21,632 bases of DNA from JAKBCQ01 sp021807585 (GTDB lineage Bacteria; Planctomycetota; Planctomycetia; Isosphaerales; Isosphaeraceae). The notes under the pieces are model-generated. The model was not told the DNA's origin and searched no databases. It worked only from the letters and a program-made list of their open reading frames with translations. Every line of letters begins with the position of its first letter. Within the stretch, counting starts at the first letter, position 1. Positions 1 through 8,051 of this stretch are shown here, piece by piece. A program made the translations under genes and the position numbers. The stretch covers positions 1 to 21,632 of the forward strand of contig DAHWFG010000079.1 in NCBI GenBank assembly GCA_027325115.1, written 5' to 3'.

Positions 1-411
1 GATATCAACCTCCTCGCCGATCGGCTCCTTGCCGCGGCGGATTGGCTCGGCCAAGAACCCTCAACCCAAAACCTTCCGCTGGGATACTTCGGAGCGAGCA
101 CGGGCGCGGCCGCGGCTTTGGTCGCCGCCGCAAGCCGACCGGCGCTCGTAAACGCGATCGTCTCCCGCGGGGGTCGACCCGACCTGGCGCACGATGCGTT
201 GGCCAAGGTCGTCGCCCCCACGCTCCTGATCGTCGGCGGACGCGACGAGGATGTGATCGAACTTAACCGACGGGCGATAACAAGGATGCGCTGCCCGACC
301 GAACTCGTGGTGATTCCAGGAGCGACACACCTGTTTCCCGAACCCGGAGCGCTCGAGGAGGTTTCCCGGCTCGCCGAACGCTGGTTCCTCGAACGGTTAT
401 CAGCGGCATGA
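1..411 (+). CDS. Dienelactone hydrolase-type alpha/beta hydrolase, C-terminal part (5' truncated)
   Basis: The reading frame is open from the first base of the window and stops with TGA at 409-411, giving 136 residues of a C-terminal half. The nucleophile elbow GASTG is visible with its serine codon at 97-99. The acid follows in LIVGGRDEDV and the histidine in GATHLF, so the full Ser-Asp-His triad is present. The block YFGASTGAAAAL followed by VSRGGRPDLA and APTLLIVGG matches the dienelactone hydrolase-like family. In many bacteria that family occurs alone or fused to an N-terminal phosphoribosyltransferase domain, and the missing upstream part cannot be judged here. It is probably a cytoplasmic esterase or hydrolase; the substrate is unknown. 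The next gene is convergent. Family assignment is confident, reaction is not. Confidence 0.85.
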   Translation, partial: DINLLADRLLAAADWLGQEPSTQNLPLGYFGASTGAAAALVAAASRPALVNAIVSRGGRPDLAHDALAKVVAPTLLIVGGRDEDVIELNRRAITRMRCPTELVVIPGATHLFPEPGALEEVSRLAERWFLERLSAA

Positions 412-481
412 CAAGATGTCATCATGCATACATATGGTGACGTGAGGCAATGTTGTTTATTCGATCCGATGCGTGTTGCGC

Positions 482-500
482 GGCTCGGCCGATGCGAGCC
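482..500 (-). terminator. Small hairpin in a convergent gap, possible terminator
   Basis: GGCTCG and CGAGCC form a perfect 6-bp stem around a 7-base loop, six bases beyond the stop codon of the LRR gene. No T-tract follows on the minus strand and only three T's follow on the plus strand. A role as terminator for either convergent gene is therefore weakly supported. Confidence 0.22.
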
Positions 501-505
501 CGAGT

Positions 506-2089
506 TTAGCTGGAATCGGCGTCGATTTTGGTTCGCGGGAGCGATTTTCTGAGCTTGAGAAGCCCCTGGGAGGAGCATTTGGTCGCTCCGAGATCGAGCG
601 AACGAAGGTTGCGAAGTCGAGCGATCGCGGCGAGGCCGGGGTCGCCGATTGCGGTTTGATGAATCGAGAGATCGCGCAAGCTCGTGATCCGTCCCAGATG
701 AATCGCCCCCGAATCGCCGACGTTCGTCCAACCTATCTCGAGCGAGCGCAAGTTTTTAAGCCCCTCGATCGACGCGGCGAATCGGTCGCCGACGACGGTG
801 TTTGAAACGTCAAGATACTTGAGCGAAATGAAATCTTGGATGAACGGCGCCGCGGAGTCGTCGATCGGAGTGCTTGCCAGGTTGAGCGATTCGAGTTTCG
901 AGCATGTGCGTAAGCACGCCAATTCGGCGTCGCCGAGTTTTGTGTTCGATAAATCGAGCGCGGTTAGATCGGTCAACCCCGCGAAGTTCGGCGCTCCGCG
1001 ATCGCCGATCTCGGTGTGCGATAAATCGAGCGATCGCAGGTGAATAAGCCCGTTCAATCGATCGACCCCCGCGTTCGACACGGGATCGTCCGCGAGCGAA
1101 AGCCGTTCTAGAGAAAAGAATCCAACGAGATGTTCAAGTGATTCGTCATTGAAACGAGTACGAGCGAGGTTGAGCGATTTGAGCCGTCGGTTCGCTTTGA
1201 CGGCTTCAAGTCCGTCTCCTTTGAGGCGAATTTCGGAAAGATCGAGCGCTTCGAGACCGGGCGTCGAGCCGAGTTTGGATACGCCTTTGTCGGTGATCGG
1301 CGACCCCGCGAGGTCGACGCGTTTCAGGCTTTTGATCGAGGCGACGAGAGCGAGCCCCTTGTCGTCGATTCGAGAATGTCTTATCTCGAGATGTGTGAGA
1401 TTTATGAGACCGACGAGCGGCTCGATCGCCGCGTCGCCCAGGCCGATCTCGTTGAGCTTAAGCGTCTCAAGCTTGTTCAATCTTTTAAGCGAAACGAGCG
1501 ATGCGTCGTCGATCCCGGTCGTCGAAAGATCGAGCTCGCGGAGTTCGACGAGGTGATTCAACCTGGAAAGGGTCGATCCCGAAAGCGGATTGCCCGCGAG
1601 ATTCAAACGTGATAATTTAGGCAAAATTTGAAGACGTTCCAGACTCGAGTCGTCGAGTTTGTTTTCGGATAAATCGAGTTCGCGGAGGTTTGTCAGAGCC
1701 TTGAGCGCGGACAAACCCGCGCTTTGAAGTCGATTTTTCGAGAGATCGAGAACCTCAAGTTCGGGGAGCGTGGCAAGTCTTTCGAGACCCGCGTCGGTGA
1801 TTGCGTTGTCGGAGAGATCGAGCTTGCGAAGGCGGCTTAAGACGCGGATGTGTTCGAGATCGCGATCGCCGAGCCTGGAGTTTGACCAGGCGACCGTCAC
1901 GACGGGTTTTGCGGGCACGGTGTTATCGCGCACCACGGTTCCGCCGCGCGATTCGATCGCCTTGATCGCCGCGGAAACCTGATTTTCGCGTTTTGACGGC
2001 GGAGCGAGCGCGACCGCGATGAACACCGCAAAACAACTCGCGGCGAGCATGATCGATCGAACCTCGGCGGATCGGCGACGAACGAGCAT
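506..2089 (-). CDS. Membrane-anchored leucine-rich repeat protein
   Basis: The protein has 527 residues. A hydrophobic segment at about residues 12-31 (MLAASCFAVFIAVALAPP) follows an Arg-rich N-terminus and should act as a signal anchor or signal peptide. The protein would then sit outside the cytoplasm. A degenerate cap repeat at residues 63-86 is followed by 18 leucine-rich repeats of exactly 24 residues at 87-518 (pattern LxxLDLSxxxIxDxGLxxLxxL), and only nine residues remain after the last one. I moved the start inward from an ATG at 2131. The ATG at 2089 has GAGG eight bases upstream, whereas the outer ATG has no Shine-Dalgarno sequence. The repeats are of the ribonuclease-inhibitor-like type common in planctomycetes and usually bind proteins. 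No catalytic domain is present and the partner is unknown. The gene lies 99 bases downstream of a TPR gene and may be the last of a three-gene transcript. Confidence 0.85.
   Translation of the reverse strand: MLVRRRSAEVRSIMLAASCFAVFIAVALAPPSKRENQVSAAIKAIESRGGTVVRDNTVPAKPVVTVAWSNSRLGDRDLEHIRVLSRLRKLDLSDNAITDAGLERLATLPELEVLDLSKNRLQSAGLSALKALTNLRELDLSENKLDDSSLERLQILPKLSRLNLAGNPLSGSTLSRLNHLVELRELDLSTTGIDDASLVSLKRLNKLETLKLNEIGLGDAAIEPLVGLINLTHLEIRHSRIDDKGLALVASIKSLKRVDLAGSPITDKGVSKLGSTPGLEALDLSEIRLKGDGLEAVKANRRLKSLNLARTRFNDESLEHLVGFFSLERLSLADDPVSNAGVDRLNGLIHLRSLDLSHTEIGDRGAPNFAGLTDLTALDLSNTKLGDAELACLRTCSKLESLNLASTPIDDSAAPFIQDFISLKYLDVSNTVVGDRFAASIEGLKNLRSLEIGWTNVGDSGAIHLGRITSLRDLSIHQTAIGDPGLAAIARLRNLRSLDLGATKCSSQGLLKLRKSLPRTKIDADSS
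536..1903 (-). repeat. Protein-coding repeat array: 19 units of 72 bp (24-residue LRRs)
   Basis: Nineteen consecutive 24-codon units fill 1368 bases without a single insertion or deletion. The first unit is degenerate and acts as a cap. DNA identity between units is modest: the hydrophobic framework and short words related to GATCTC recur, while the variable positions differ. This is therefore an old, phased coding repeat rather than a recent tandem duplication. Confidence 0.85.
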
Positions 2090-2097
2090 CAGCCTAT

Positions 2098-2101
2098 CCT
2101 C
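2098..2101 (-). promoter_or_regulatory. Ribosome binding site deciding the LRR gene start
   Basis: GAGG on the minus strand lies eight bases before the ATG at 2089. The upstream in-frame ATG at 2131 has no comparable sequence. Confidence 0.6.
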
Positions 2102-2188
2102 ACTCGTCTCACGTTCGCATAGAAACGGCATCGTGTTTCAAGCGGTCGTTTACCGTTTTGCGCAATCAAATCGGTTGAAAACCGAGTG

Positions 2189-3292
2189 TTATTTGCCGAT
2201 TGCGGCCTGCGCGTCGGCGACCCAGGGGCTTTGGGGATATTCTTGCTTCAGGTGATCGATCGCCTCCTGGGCGCGGTCGTCGCGTCCCAGCGCGTGCCAC
2301 ATCTTGGCGATCTGCGCCATTGCGCGGGGGTGTTCGACCTTGTTCTTCGAGTAAATCAAGTCGGTATATAGATAAGCGACGATTGCTTCCTTGTTGTTCC
2401 CCGCGGCGTGGAGGCAATCGCCGAGGGTGTTGTAGGCGGGGGCTCGGGTCGCGGCGTCCTCGGCGGGGGCGTCTTTGATGACCTCGCGTACCGCGGTCTC
2501 GGCCTCCTGATATTTCTTTTGCCCCGCGAGCGCCTGGGCTTTAACGAGCATGGCGTCGCGACGGAGGGGGGAGCCTTTGGCGGCTTTGGCGAGGATCGGA
2601 TCGAGCGTTTTGATCGCCTCGTCGAATTCGCCTTTTTTGATTTGGAGGAGCGCCTTGAGCGTCGCGGCGCGATCGGCGCCGCCGGGAACTTTTTCAAGAT
2701 CGGCGATCGGCTTGGAAGCGGTCGAGGGATCGGGCTGCTGGAGATCAAGCCGTGCCAGCAGCTCGAGAGCCGCGATCGTATGCCGGCTTTTAGGATTCGC
2801 TTGCGTGAACGATGTCAGTTCGCGGATCGCTTGTTTGAGGATGCCGGCGTCGCCCATGCCGAGTTCGGCGAGGACGCGCGCTCGGCCCATCCGAGCCGTT
2901 TGCGCGACGAACGGCTTACTCGACGCCTCGTCCCCCGCCTTGGCGTACAGCTCGGCGGCCTCGGTGAGATTGTTGCTCGACTCGCGATTCTCGGCGAGCG
3001 TCAACGTGGCGGGCTGGCCGTCGTAGCGGACCGACGCGACCTGATCGAGCGGGACGTTTTGCGTCGATCCGCCGACCTGAATCTGAATTTCGGTCGGCGA
3101 TTCGCTTTGAATCGTTCCCCGCAACCTTCCCCCCGGCGCCTTGATCGTCGATTTGGGAATGAGCACAACTTCATCAATCGCCCACGCCGATCCCGCGAAA
3201 GCCGCGAAAACGAGCGGAACGACGAGAGCTCGACGAAATCGCGAGGGGTTTTTCGTACGCGTTCGGTTCGGTCGATTCGTCTCGGGTCGCAT
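2189..3292 (-). CDS. Exported tetratricopeptide-repeat protein (367 aa)
   Basis: An Arg-rich N-terminus followed by RALVVPLVFAAFAGSAWA forms a signal peptide with probable cleavage after Ala38 (AWA|ID). Next comes a short beta-rich segment (about residues 39-90, with GGRLRGTI and a QVGGSTQNVPL strand pair). After that, TPR-like helical pairs run to the C-terminus, including KKGEFDEAIKTLDP, GQKKYQEAETAVREV and GRDDRAQEAIDHLKQEYP. The longest ORF begins at 3412 but would overlap the upstream gene and bury the signal peptide. The ATG at 3292 places the signal at the N-terminus and leaves a 64-base gap; GGAG lies 12 bases upstream, a long spacing. It is probably a periplasmic scaffold. The last repeat resembles the TPRs of cell-envelope proteins such as YbgF/CpoB. 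The specific function is not recognised. Confidence 0.8.
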   Translation of the reverse strand: MRPETNRPNRTRTKNPSRFRRALVVPLVFAAFAGSAWAIDEVVLIPKSTIKAPGGRLRGTIQSESPTEIQIQVGGSTQNVPLDQVASVRYDGQPATLTLAENRESSNNLTEAAELYAKAGDEASSKPFVAQTARMGRARVLAELGMGDAGILKQAIRELTSFTQANPKSRHTIAALELLARLDLQQPDPSTASKPIADLEKVPGGADRAATLKALLQIKKGEFDEAIKTLDPILAKAAKGSPLRRDAMLVKAQALAGQKKYQEAETAVREVIKDAPAEDAATRAPAYNTLGDCLHAAGNNKEAIVAYLYTDLIYSKNKVEHPRAMAQIAKMWHALGRDDRAQEAIDHLKQEYPQSPWVADAQAAIGK

Positions 3293-3356
3293 CGTCGTCT
3301 CGATCTCCGATGATGTTCCAATAAAAACAGATTGATTCGTATCGGCGCGATCGCGA

Positions 3357-6227
3357 TCAGCCCGCGCGGGCCTGCGATTTGGGGTCGGCGGCGTGCTTGA
3401 TGAAGTTTTCATACTTTTGTTTCATTTCGGGCGTGCCGACTTTGGGATCTTGCCGCATGATGCCTTTGAGCATAGCGGCGGCCTCGTGCGCCTTTCCCTG
3501 GCTTTTGAGGACCGACGCGGCGTGATACCAGGATTCGAAGTATTCGGCGGGGCGCGGCTTGCGCATTCCCATCCGCTGCGCCAGTTTGCTCCAGTGATTG
3601 AACGCGATGTTGTAATCGGTCTGCGATTTTGTTTTTTTGGCGTGCGCCTCAAGATACTCGCCGAGAGCGAAGACCGCGTCGAGCATCTTGGGGTTGTCTT
3701 TGATCAACTGATCAACAATTTCTTTAGCTTTATCGTCTTGATCGGCGGCGATATAAGCTTGCGCGAGTTTGAGCCTCGTCCGCGTGAGTTTGAGCGGACC
3801 GTTCGAGGAGGCCGCGAATTCGGCGTTTTGGCCGAACGTTTCGTAAACCTTGGCGAGGACGGTCGCGGCGTCTTGGGGGTAACCGAGAGTGAGCAGCGAT
3901 TCGCCCGCCCATTCCATCGATTCGTAAGTTTGCCCGGCCTTGCTGTCGACGACCGCTTTAAGCACCCTTTGATAAGTCTCTTGTGTTCGCTTGAGGCCGA
4001 CGGGATCGTTCCGCCTGGCGAGATCGTCCATCTGCTTTTGTAAAAGCTTGCCGAGCTGAAAATAGAGATCCGTCATCGCCGCCGCGGTCCCGCCGCTTTG
4101 CTCGATCCGACGCATGTCCATCAACGCCTGATCGGCCTGTCCGTCGGCGATGTGGCTTCGCATGTAATACGTCAGCAGGCGAATGACGACCGCGGAGTTA
4201 TCGGGGGTGATCGGCGAATTGGCGAACGCCTTGGCGTGGGGTTCGAGAATCGCGATCGCATCCTTCGTTTTTCCCTGTTGCAGGTAAATATCGGCGAGTT
4301 CGGACGCGTTGGCGACGATTCCCGGCTCGGTCAGCGGAGCGCCGGCCTCTTGCCGCCCCTTGTACGCCTGTTGAACGAGGCCGATACCCGTTTTGGCTTG
4401 TTCGTCCTGGTTCTTATCTTTGCTCATCAGCCAATGAGCCACGCCGGCTTTCATGACCGCCTCGTTCCGTCTCGACGACGCCGTCCGGACCGATTCAAAA
4501 GCCTTGGCGGCGTCGGCGTAGCGAGCCTTGCCCAGGTTGATCTCGCCGAGATAAAACCGCGCGATATCGCCTTGTTCGGAATCGGGCCACGTCGCGACGG
4601 TGTATTCCGCGAGATCGATCAATCGCCTGAGAACGAACTCTTTATCTCGCGCACTTTTTGTTTCGTTGTATTCGCTCAAGACCGCGGCCATCGCGATCGC
4701 GGCGCTCTGCGCCGAATGCTCTCCTTTGGGATAATTTCGCGCCAGATGCTCGGCGACGACGTCGGCCTCCTCGTATCGCCCGCCGAAATACTCGGAAAAC
4801 GAAAGTTGATACCGCGCCAATTGCGATTTCTTCTCGTCTTTGACCGGATCGACCTTGCGGATCGCCGCCTTGTAATACGCGATCGCTCGATCCCAATCGT
4901 TCGTCGATCGCGCCTCGTCGGCCTGCAACATCGCCTCGTCGAAGTTCAATTTGGCGACGGAATCAATATTCGTTTTATTCTTTGGTTTGTATTTACGTAG
5001 ATATTCGATCGCCTCCATCTTAAATGGAGACGCGTAGCGGACGACCTCGGTCAACTCGTCGACCGCCTTCTTGATTCCGGCTTGTTTATCGGCCTCGCGG
5101 GTGGTGTTAGGGAGCTGGCTGATGATGTTCTTGGCGAGTTCGAATCGGACGGCGATCCCTTCCGCGGTGCGTCGTTGTTGCGGAGTCGCGGTTTGAAGCC
5201 AGCGAGCCGATTCGTCGGCGGCGAGCGGGAACTCTTTGCGCTTCCGCAGCGCGATGATCTTGAAATAAGCGACCTTGCGCTGGAGATCACGCACGCGGGG
5301 ATCGGAATGATCGAGCAGCTCGTTGTAGATCCCCATCGCGGGGCCGAGTCCGTCGTCTCCGCGCTCTTCGAAGCATTTCGCCTGCATGGCGCGGGCCGTG
5401 AGCCCCGCCATCTGGGTGCGGAATCGCTTATGAAGTTCTTCAAACGCCTTGATGCCTTGATCGAGCAGATCGTTGCGTTCCTTGGAGCCGACGGGATACG
5501 TTTGCGCCTGTTCGTAATCGACGAGAGCGAGCTGAAGCCGCGCGTCCATCATCGCCGATTCGGCCTGGCGTTTGGCCTCGCGTTTTTCTTTATCGGTCTC
5601 GGGAATGAACGGAGGAAAAGCCGCGTAGGCGTCTTGCAGCGGTTTGACCGCCTCGGCGTAGGAAGTGCGAGCCTGATCGAACATTGTCCGTGCTTCGGCG
5701 ATCTTTGATTGTTTATCGGGGCCTTCGAGTTCGTCGGATTGCTGCCGAGCCAAAATCCCGCGTTGATAAAGGATTTTCGCCTTCTGGATCGAAACTTCGG
5801 GCGCCTTGGGATGCTTGGGATTCGCCTTCAAAAACGCCTCGAACGCCTTCCGCGCCTGATCGAGCATCTCGCGTTGTTTTTCGTAATCGCCGACCGACAT
5901 CGCCTCGTCGACCAAGCTTTTGCCGATTTCAAAATCAATCGTTTTTTTGAATTCGGCGTCGGTGTCGGCGGCTTTGCGGAGCGATTCGAGATAATCGCGT
6001 TCGAGATCGAAATAGCCGCGTTTGCGTAAACCTTCGAGGAACGCTTGGATGACGTCGACCGTCGCCTCGGGGTGCGATTCGGCCTGCGCCTGGGCTTCAT
6101 CGTCGTCATCGGCGAACGCGGCGAACGACGGCCGCGGCGTCGAAATAACCACGGCTGTTAGAGCCGCGATGAAGACCGACGGAATCAAACGTCCGACGAG
6201 CCGCTGATGAATGCGTGAAGTCGGCAT
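3357..6227 (-). CDS. Large exported tetratricopeptide-repeat protein (956 aa)
   Basis: The start at 6227 is chosen because GAGAAAGG lies five bases upstream and the protein then begins directly with a signal peptide. That peptide runs from the N-terminus through LIPSVFIAALTAVVIST, with probable cleavage near Ala36 (SFA|AF). The in-frame ATGs at 6287 and 6245 lack this arrangement. An acidic stretch (ADDDDEAQAQAE) follows, and then an almost wholly helical protein of TPR-type pairs. Recognisable pairs include DYEKQREMLDQARKAFEAF, NDWDRAIAYYKAAIRK and QGKTKDAIAILEPHAKAF. No enzyme motif is visible. It is likely a periplasmic or envelope scaffold. It is first in a probable minus-strand cluster with the smaller TPR gene (64-base gap) and the LRR gene. 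Large exported TPR proteins of unknown function are common in planctomycetes. Confidence 0.82.
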   Translation of the reverse strand: MPTSRIHQRLVGRLIPSVFIAALTAVVISTPRPSFAAFADDDDEAQAQAESHPEATVDVIQAFLEGLRKRGYFDLERDYLESLRKAADTDAEFKKTIDFEIGKSLVDEAMSVGDYEKQREMLDQARKAFEAFLKANPKHPKAPEVSIQKAKILYQRGILARQQSDELEGPDKQSKIAEARTMFDQARTSYAEAVKPLQDAYAAFPPFIPETDKEKREAKRQAESAMMDARLQLALVDYEQAQTYPVGSKERNDLLDQGIKAFEELHKRFRTQMAGLTARAMQAKCFEERGDDGLGPAMGIYNELLDHSDPRVRDLQRKVAYFKIIALRKRKEFPLAADESARWLQTATPQQRRTAEGIAVRFELAKNIISQLPNTTREADKQAGIKKAVDELTEVVRYASPFKMEAIEYLRKYKPKNKTNIDSVAKLNFDEAMLQADEARSTNDWDRAIAYYKAAIRKVDPVKDEKKSQLARYQLSFSEYFGGRYEEADVVAEHLARNYPKGEHSAQSAAIAMAAVLSEYNETKSARDKEFVLRRLIDLAEYTVATWPDSEQGDIARFYLGEINLGKARYADAAKAFESVRTASSRRNEAVMKAGVAHWLMSKDKNQDEQAKTGIGLVQQAYKGRQEAGAPLTEPGIVANASELADIYLQQGKTKDAIAILEPHAKAFANSPITPDNSAVVIRLLTYYMRSHIADGQADQALMDMRRIEQSGGTAAAMTDLYFQLGKLLQKQMDDLARRNDPVGLKRTQETYQRVLKAVVDSKAGQTYESMEWAGESLLTLGYPQDAATVLAKVYETFGQNAEFAASSNGPLKLTRTRLKLAQAYIAADQDDKAKEIVDQLIKDNPKMLDAVFALGEYLEAHAKKTKSQTDYNIAFNHWSKLAQRMGMRKPRPAEYFESWYHAASVLKSQGKAHEAAAMLKGIMRQDPKVGTPEMKQKYENFIKHAADPKSQARAG

Positions 6228-6232
6228 CTCGA

Positions 6233-6240
6233 CCTTTCTC
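6233..6240 (-). promoter_or_regulatory. Ribosome binding site deciding the large TPR gene start
   Basis: GAGAAAGG on the minus strand ends five bases before the ATG at 6227. This fixes the start 20 codons inside the longest ORF. Confidence 0.65.
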
Positions 6241-6380
6241 AGCATCGGCGCGACGTACCCGACGTCGAAATCCGCGACAAAGTCCAAATCGCGATCTCGA
6301 TCCGCCCCACCGCCGCATGCAATGTTTGCTCTAATATCACTTTAAGACCGCGGCGGCGGACGAGTCAAGTAAACGGGAGG

Positions 6381-6401
6381 AAAAGGTCGAAAGACGCGAC
6401 C
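6381..6401 (-). terminator. Possible intrinsic terminator downstream of the acyltransferase gene
   Basis: On the minus strand GGTCG and CGACC form a 5-bp stem around a 7-base loop, followed by TTTT. It lies about 140 bases after the acyltransferase stop and before the large TPR gene. The stem is short, so this is a weak candidate. Confidence 0.25.
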
Positions 6402-6541
6402 AAATCAAAAGTCGCTGAAGCGCAGTTTAATCGACGATTCGAAATATATTATGAATAAGCAAGCAATGAGTTCATGGGACTCGAAGCACGATCGCGGTCG
6501 AACCGTCGATCGGGACCCGCGAACTTGAGCCCGGAGGACGG

Positions 6542-7798
6542 TTACACCGCGATCGGCGGTTGGTGCGCCGGCCGATCCGGCGATCCTTCGACGATCGGAT
6601 TCCATAAGAGCCTTCCCGTAGCTTCGGTCTCTCGCGCCGTCCGAGTCGTCGCGAATCGATCGCGCCGCTCGACGCTTCGCTTGGAGCCCGAGTCGACAGA
6701 ACGGATGAATCGCTTTTCAATCACTTGATAAAACAGCACGCCGACCGCGATCGCGGTTCCAATCGCCGCGATCAAGAGCGCCAGGTCCATCAGCCAATTC
6801 GTCGTTTCGAACCGTCGGTAACTTCGGTCGAACCACGCCAAAACGATGCTGTGCATCAGATAAAGGCTATAAGAAATTGTTCCTATAAAGACAAGAACGT
6901 GCGATGAAACGAATTGACCCAGCCGGCCGTCGAGCTCGGTCGACAGGAGAATCGCCGCGAGTAAACACGCGAATCCCGAGCCGATCAGATGATCCATCAA
7001 TAACGGTTTATGGAGTTCGCCCAGCGCCAGTCCCGAGCCAATCAAAAAGATGCTTGCGCAAACGAGCAGGGAGATTTTTAAAAACGGACGGCGGTTCGAT
7101 TCGAGCTCGGGTGAATGATTGAGAATCCACGCGGCGACTCCCATGCCAAGAGCGAACTCGAACCATCTCCCCAGAAAGAAGCCGTTGAGATATGTCCAGA
7201 TTTCGTGCGGCAGTGCGATCAATACCCAGCCTCGATAAGCGAGCGACGCCGCGCCGACGGCGGCGATCACGCGAAAGTGACCAAACCGCGCCGCGGCGGC
7301 GAATAGGAGAGGAAACGCCGCGTAAAATTGAAATTCCAACGAAAGCGACCAAAACGGCGAATTGATCCCTTCGAGCGTTTCGGGCCAAAGCCCGTGAATG
7401 AACGCGAGATGAACAAGCACTTGTTTCACGTTGAGCGGTTCGTTACGAAACGGAGCGCGGCCGAGCGCGCTCCAAACGACGGTCGCTGCGAGATAAACCG
7501 CGATCGCCGCGTAATACGGCGGTACGATGCGCCTCAGTCGATCGAAAAAATACCGTTTAAGGGTCGGCGATTTGCCGGCTCTTGATCGTCGAATCAACGA
7601 ATACGTGAGACAAAAACCGCTGAGAACGAGAAACAAATGAACGCCGATGAAACCGAGCCGCGACGGCGCAAGAAGTCGATAAATCAACGAGTGATGAGGA
7701 AAGCTTTCCGATTCGAGTCTTTGATGAAAAAAGACGACCGCAAGGACCGCTATCCCTCGTAACCCGTCGAGGCATTCGAGCTTGTTCGATTTATCCAT
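6542..7798 (-). CDS. Acyltransferase family 3 (OafA/YrhL-type) membrane protein
   Basis: The 418-residue product opens with ECLDGLRGIAVLAVVFFH, the family's signature, with conserved His25. It continues with GVHLFLVLSGFCLTY, the loop arginines in RLRRIVPPYY, and NSPFWSLSLEFQFYAAFP. About ten hydrophobic segments follow, ending with FIGTISYSLYLMHSIV and a final helix near LLIAAIGTAIAVGVLFYQVIEKRF. Such proteins move acyl groups, often acetyl, from the cytoplasm to extracytoplasmic glycans or lipids. The donor and acceptor are unknown here. There is no C-terminal SGNH domain; instead an Arg-rich tail of about 45 residues faces the cytoplasm. The ATG at 7798 is preferred over the longest ORF (7954) because the signature should start near the N-terminus. 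The gene is transcribed divergently from aroB and has no sugar-biosynthesis neighbours. Confidence 0.88.
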   Translation of the reverse strand: MDKSNKLECLDGLRGIAVLAVVFFHQRLESESFPHHSLIYRLLAPSRLGFIGVHLFLVLSGFCLTYSLIRRSRAGKSPTLKRYFFDRLRRIVPPYYAAIAVYLAATVVWSALGRAPFRNEPLNVKQVLVHLAFIHGLWPETLEGINSPFWSLSLEFQFYAAFPLLFAAAARFGHFRVIAAVGAASLAYRGWVLIALPHEIWTYLNGFFLGRWFEFALGMGVAAWILNHSPELESNRRPFLKISLLVCASIFLIGSGLALGELHKPLLMDHLIGSGFACLLAAILLSTELDGRLGQFVSSHVLVFIGTISYSLYLMHSIVLAWFDRSYRRFETTNWLMDLALLIAAIGTAIAVGVLFYQVIEKRFIRSVDSGSKRSVERRDRFATTRTARETEATGRLLWNPIVEGSPDRPAHQPPIAV

Positions 7799-7967
7799 GA
7801 TGCGTTGCGTCCTCGTCCCTGAAGAAGCCGACTCGGAATCCGTCCGATTTGGCGATAACCTAACTTCTATTCGCTCAATCGTGCAAGACGTCTTTCGATC
7901 GCCCGGCGCGGCGATCCGGAAGCGACATTCTTCGCCGCCGACAAGTGCGACCACGATTCCCCGGCGA

Positions 7968-7997
7968 TTGACCCAATCCGCCTTCGCGTGATACGTT
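7968..7997 (+). promoter_or_regulatory. Candidate promoter for aroB
   Basis: TTGACC at 7968-7973 is followed after 18 bases by TACGTT at 7992-7997. The dinucleotide TG precedes the latter in an extended -10 arrangement (TGATACGTT). It lies in the divergent gap, about 55 bases before the aroB start. The -10 match is only partial. Confidence 0.3.
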
Positions 7998-8051
7998 CCA
8001 GTGCGGTTCTAGGCTCCGATTCACGATGCGTTACGGATATATCATGAAAAT

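Larger units (their letters stand above)
6228..6541. other. Intergenic region between acyltransferase and large TPR genes
   Basis: This stretch of 314 bases holds no convincing gene. Its left part is the leader of the large TPR gene. An AT-rich patch at about 6319-6345 may contain that gene's promoter, but no clear -35/-10 pair stands out. A second AT-rich patch lies at about 6425-6470. A weak hairpin at 6385-6401 is listed separately. Confidence 0.6.

Noticed and set aside
536..1903. 72-bp periodicity considered as a CRISPR or satellite array
   Set aside because: Units are not near-identical at DNA level, there are no unique spacers, and the period is explained by 24-residue leucine-rich repeats.
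2408..5000. Several 200-300-codon plus-strand ORFs opposite the two TPR genes
   Set aside because: They mirror the TPR genes, have no ribosome binding sites or domains, and arise from the same codon bias.
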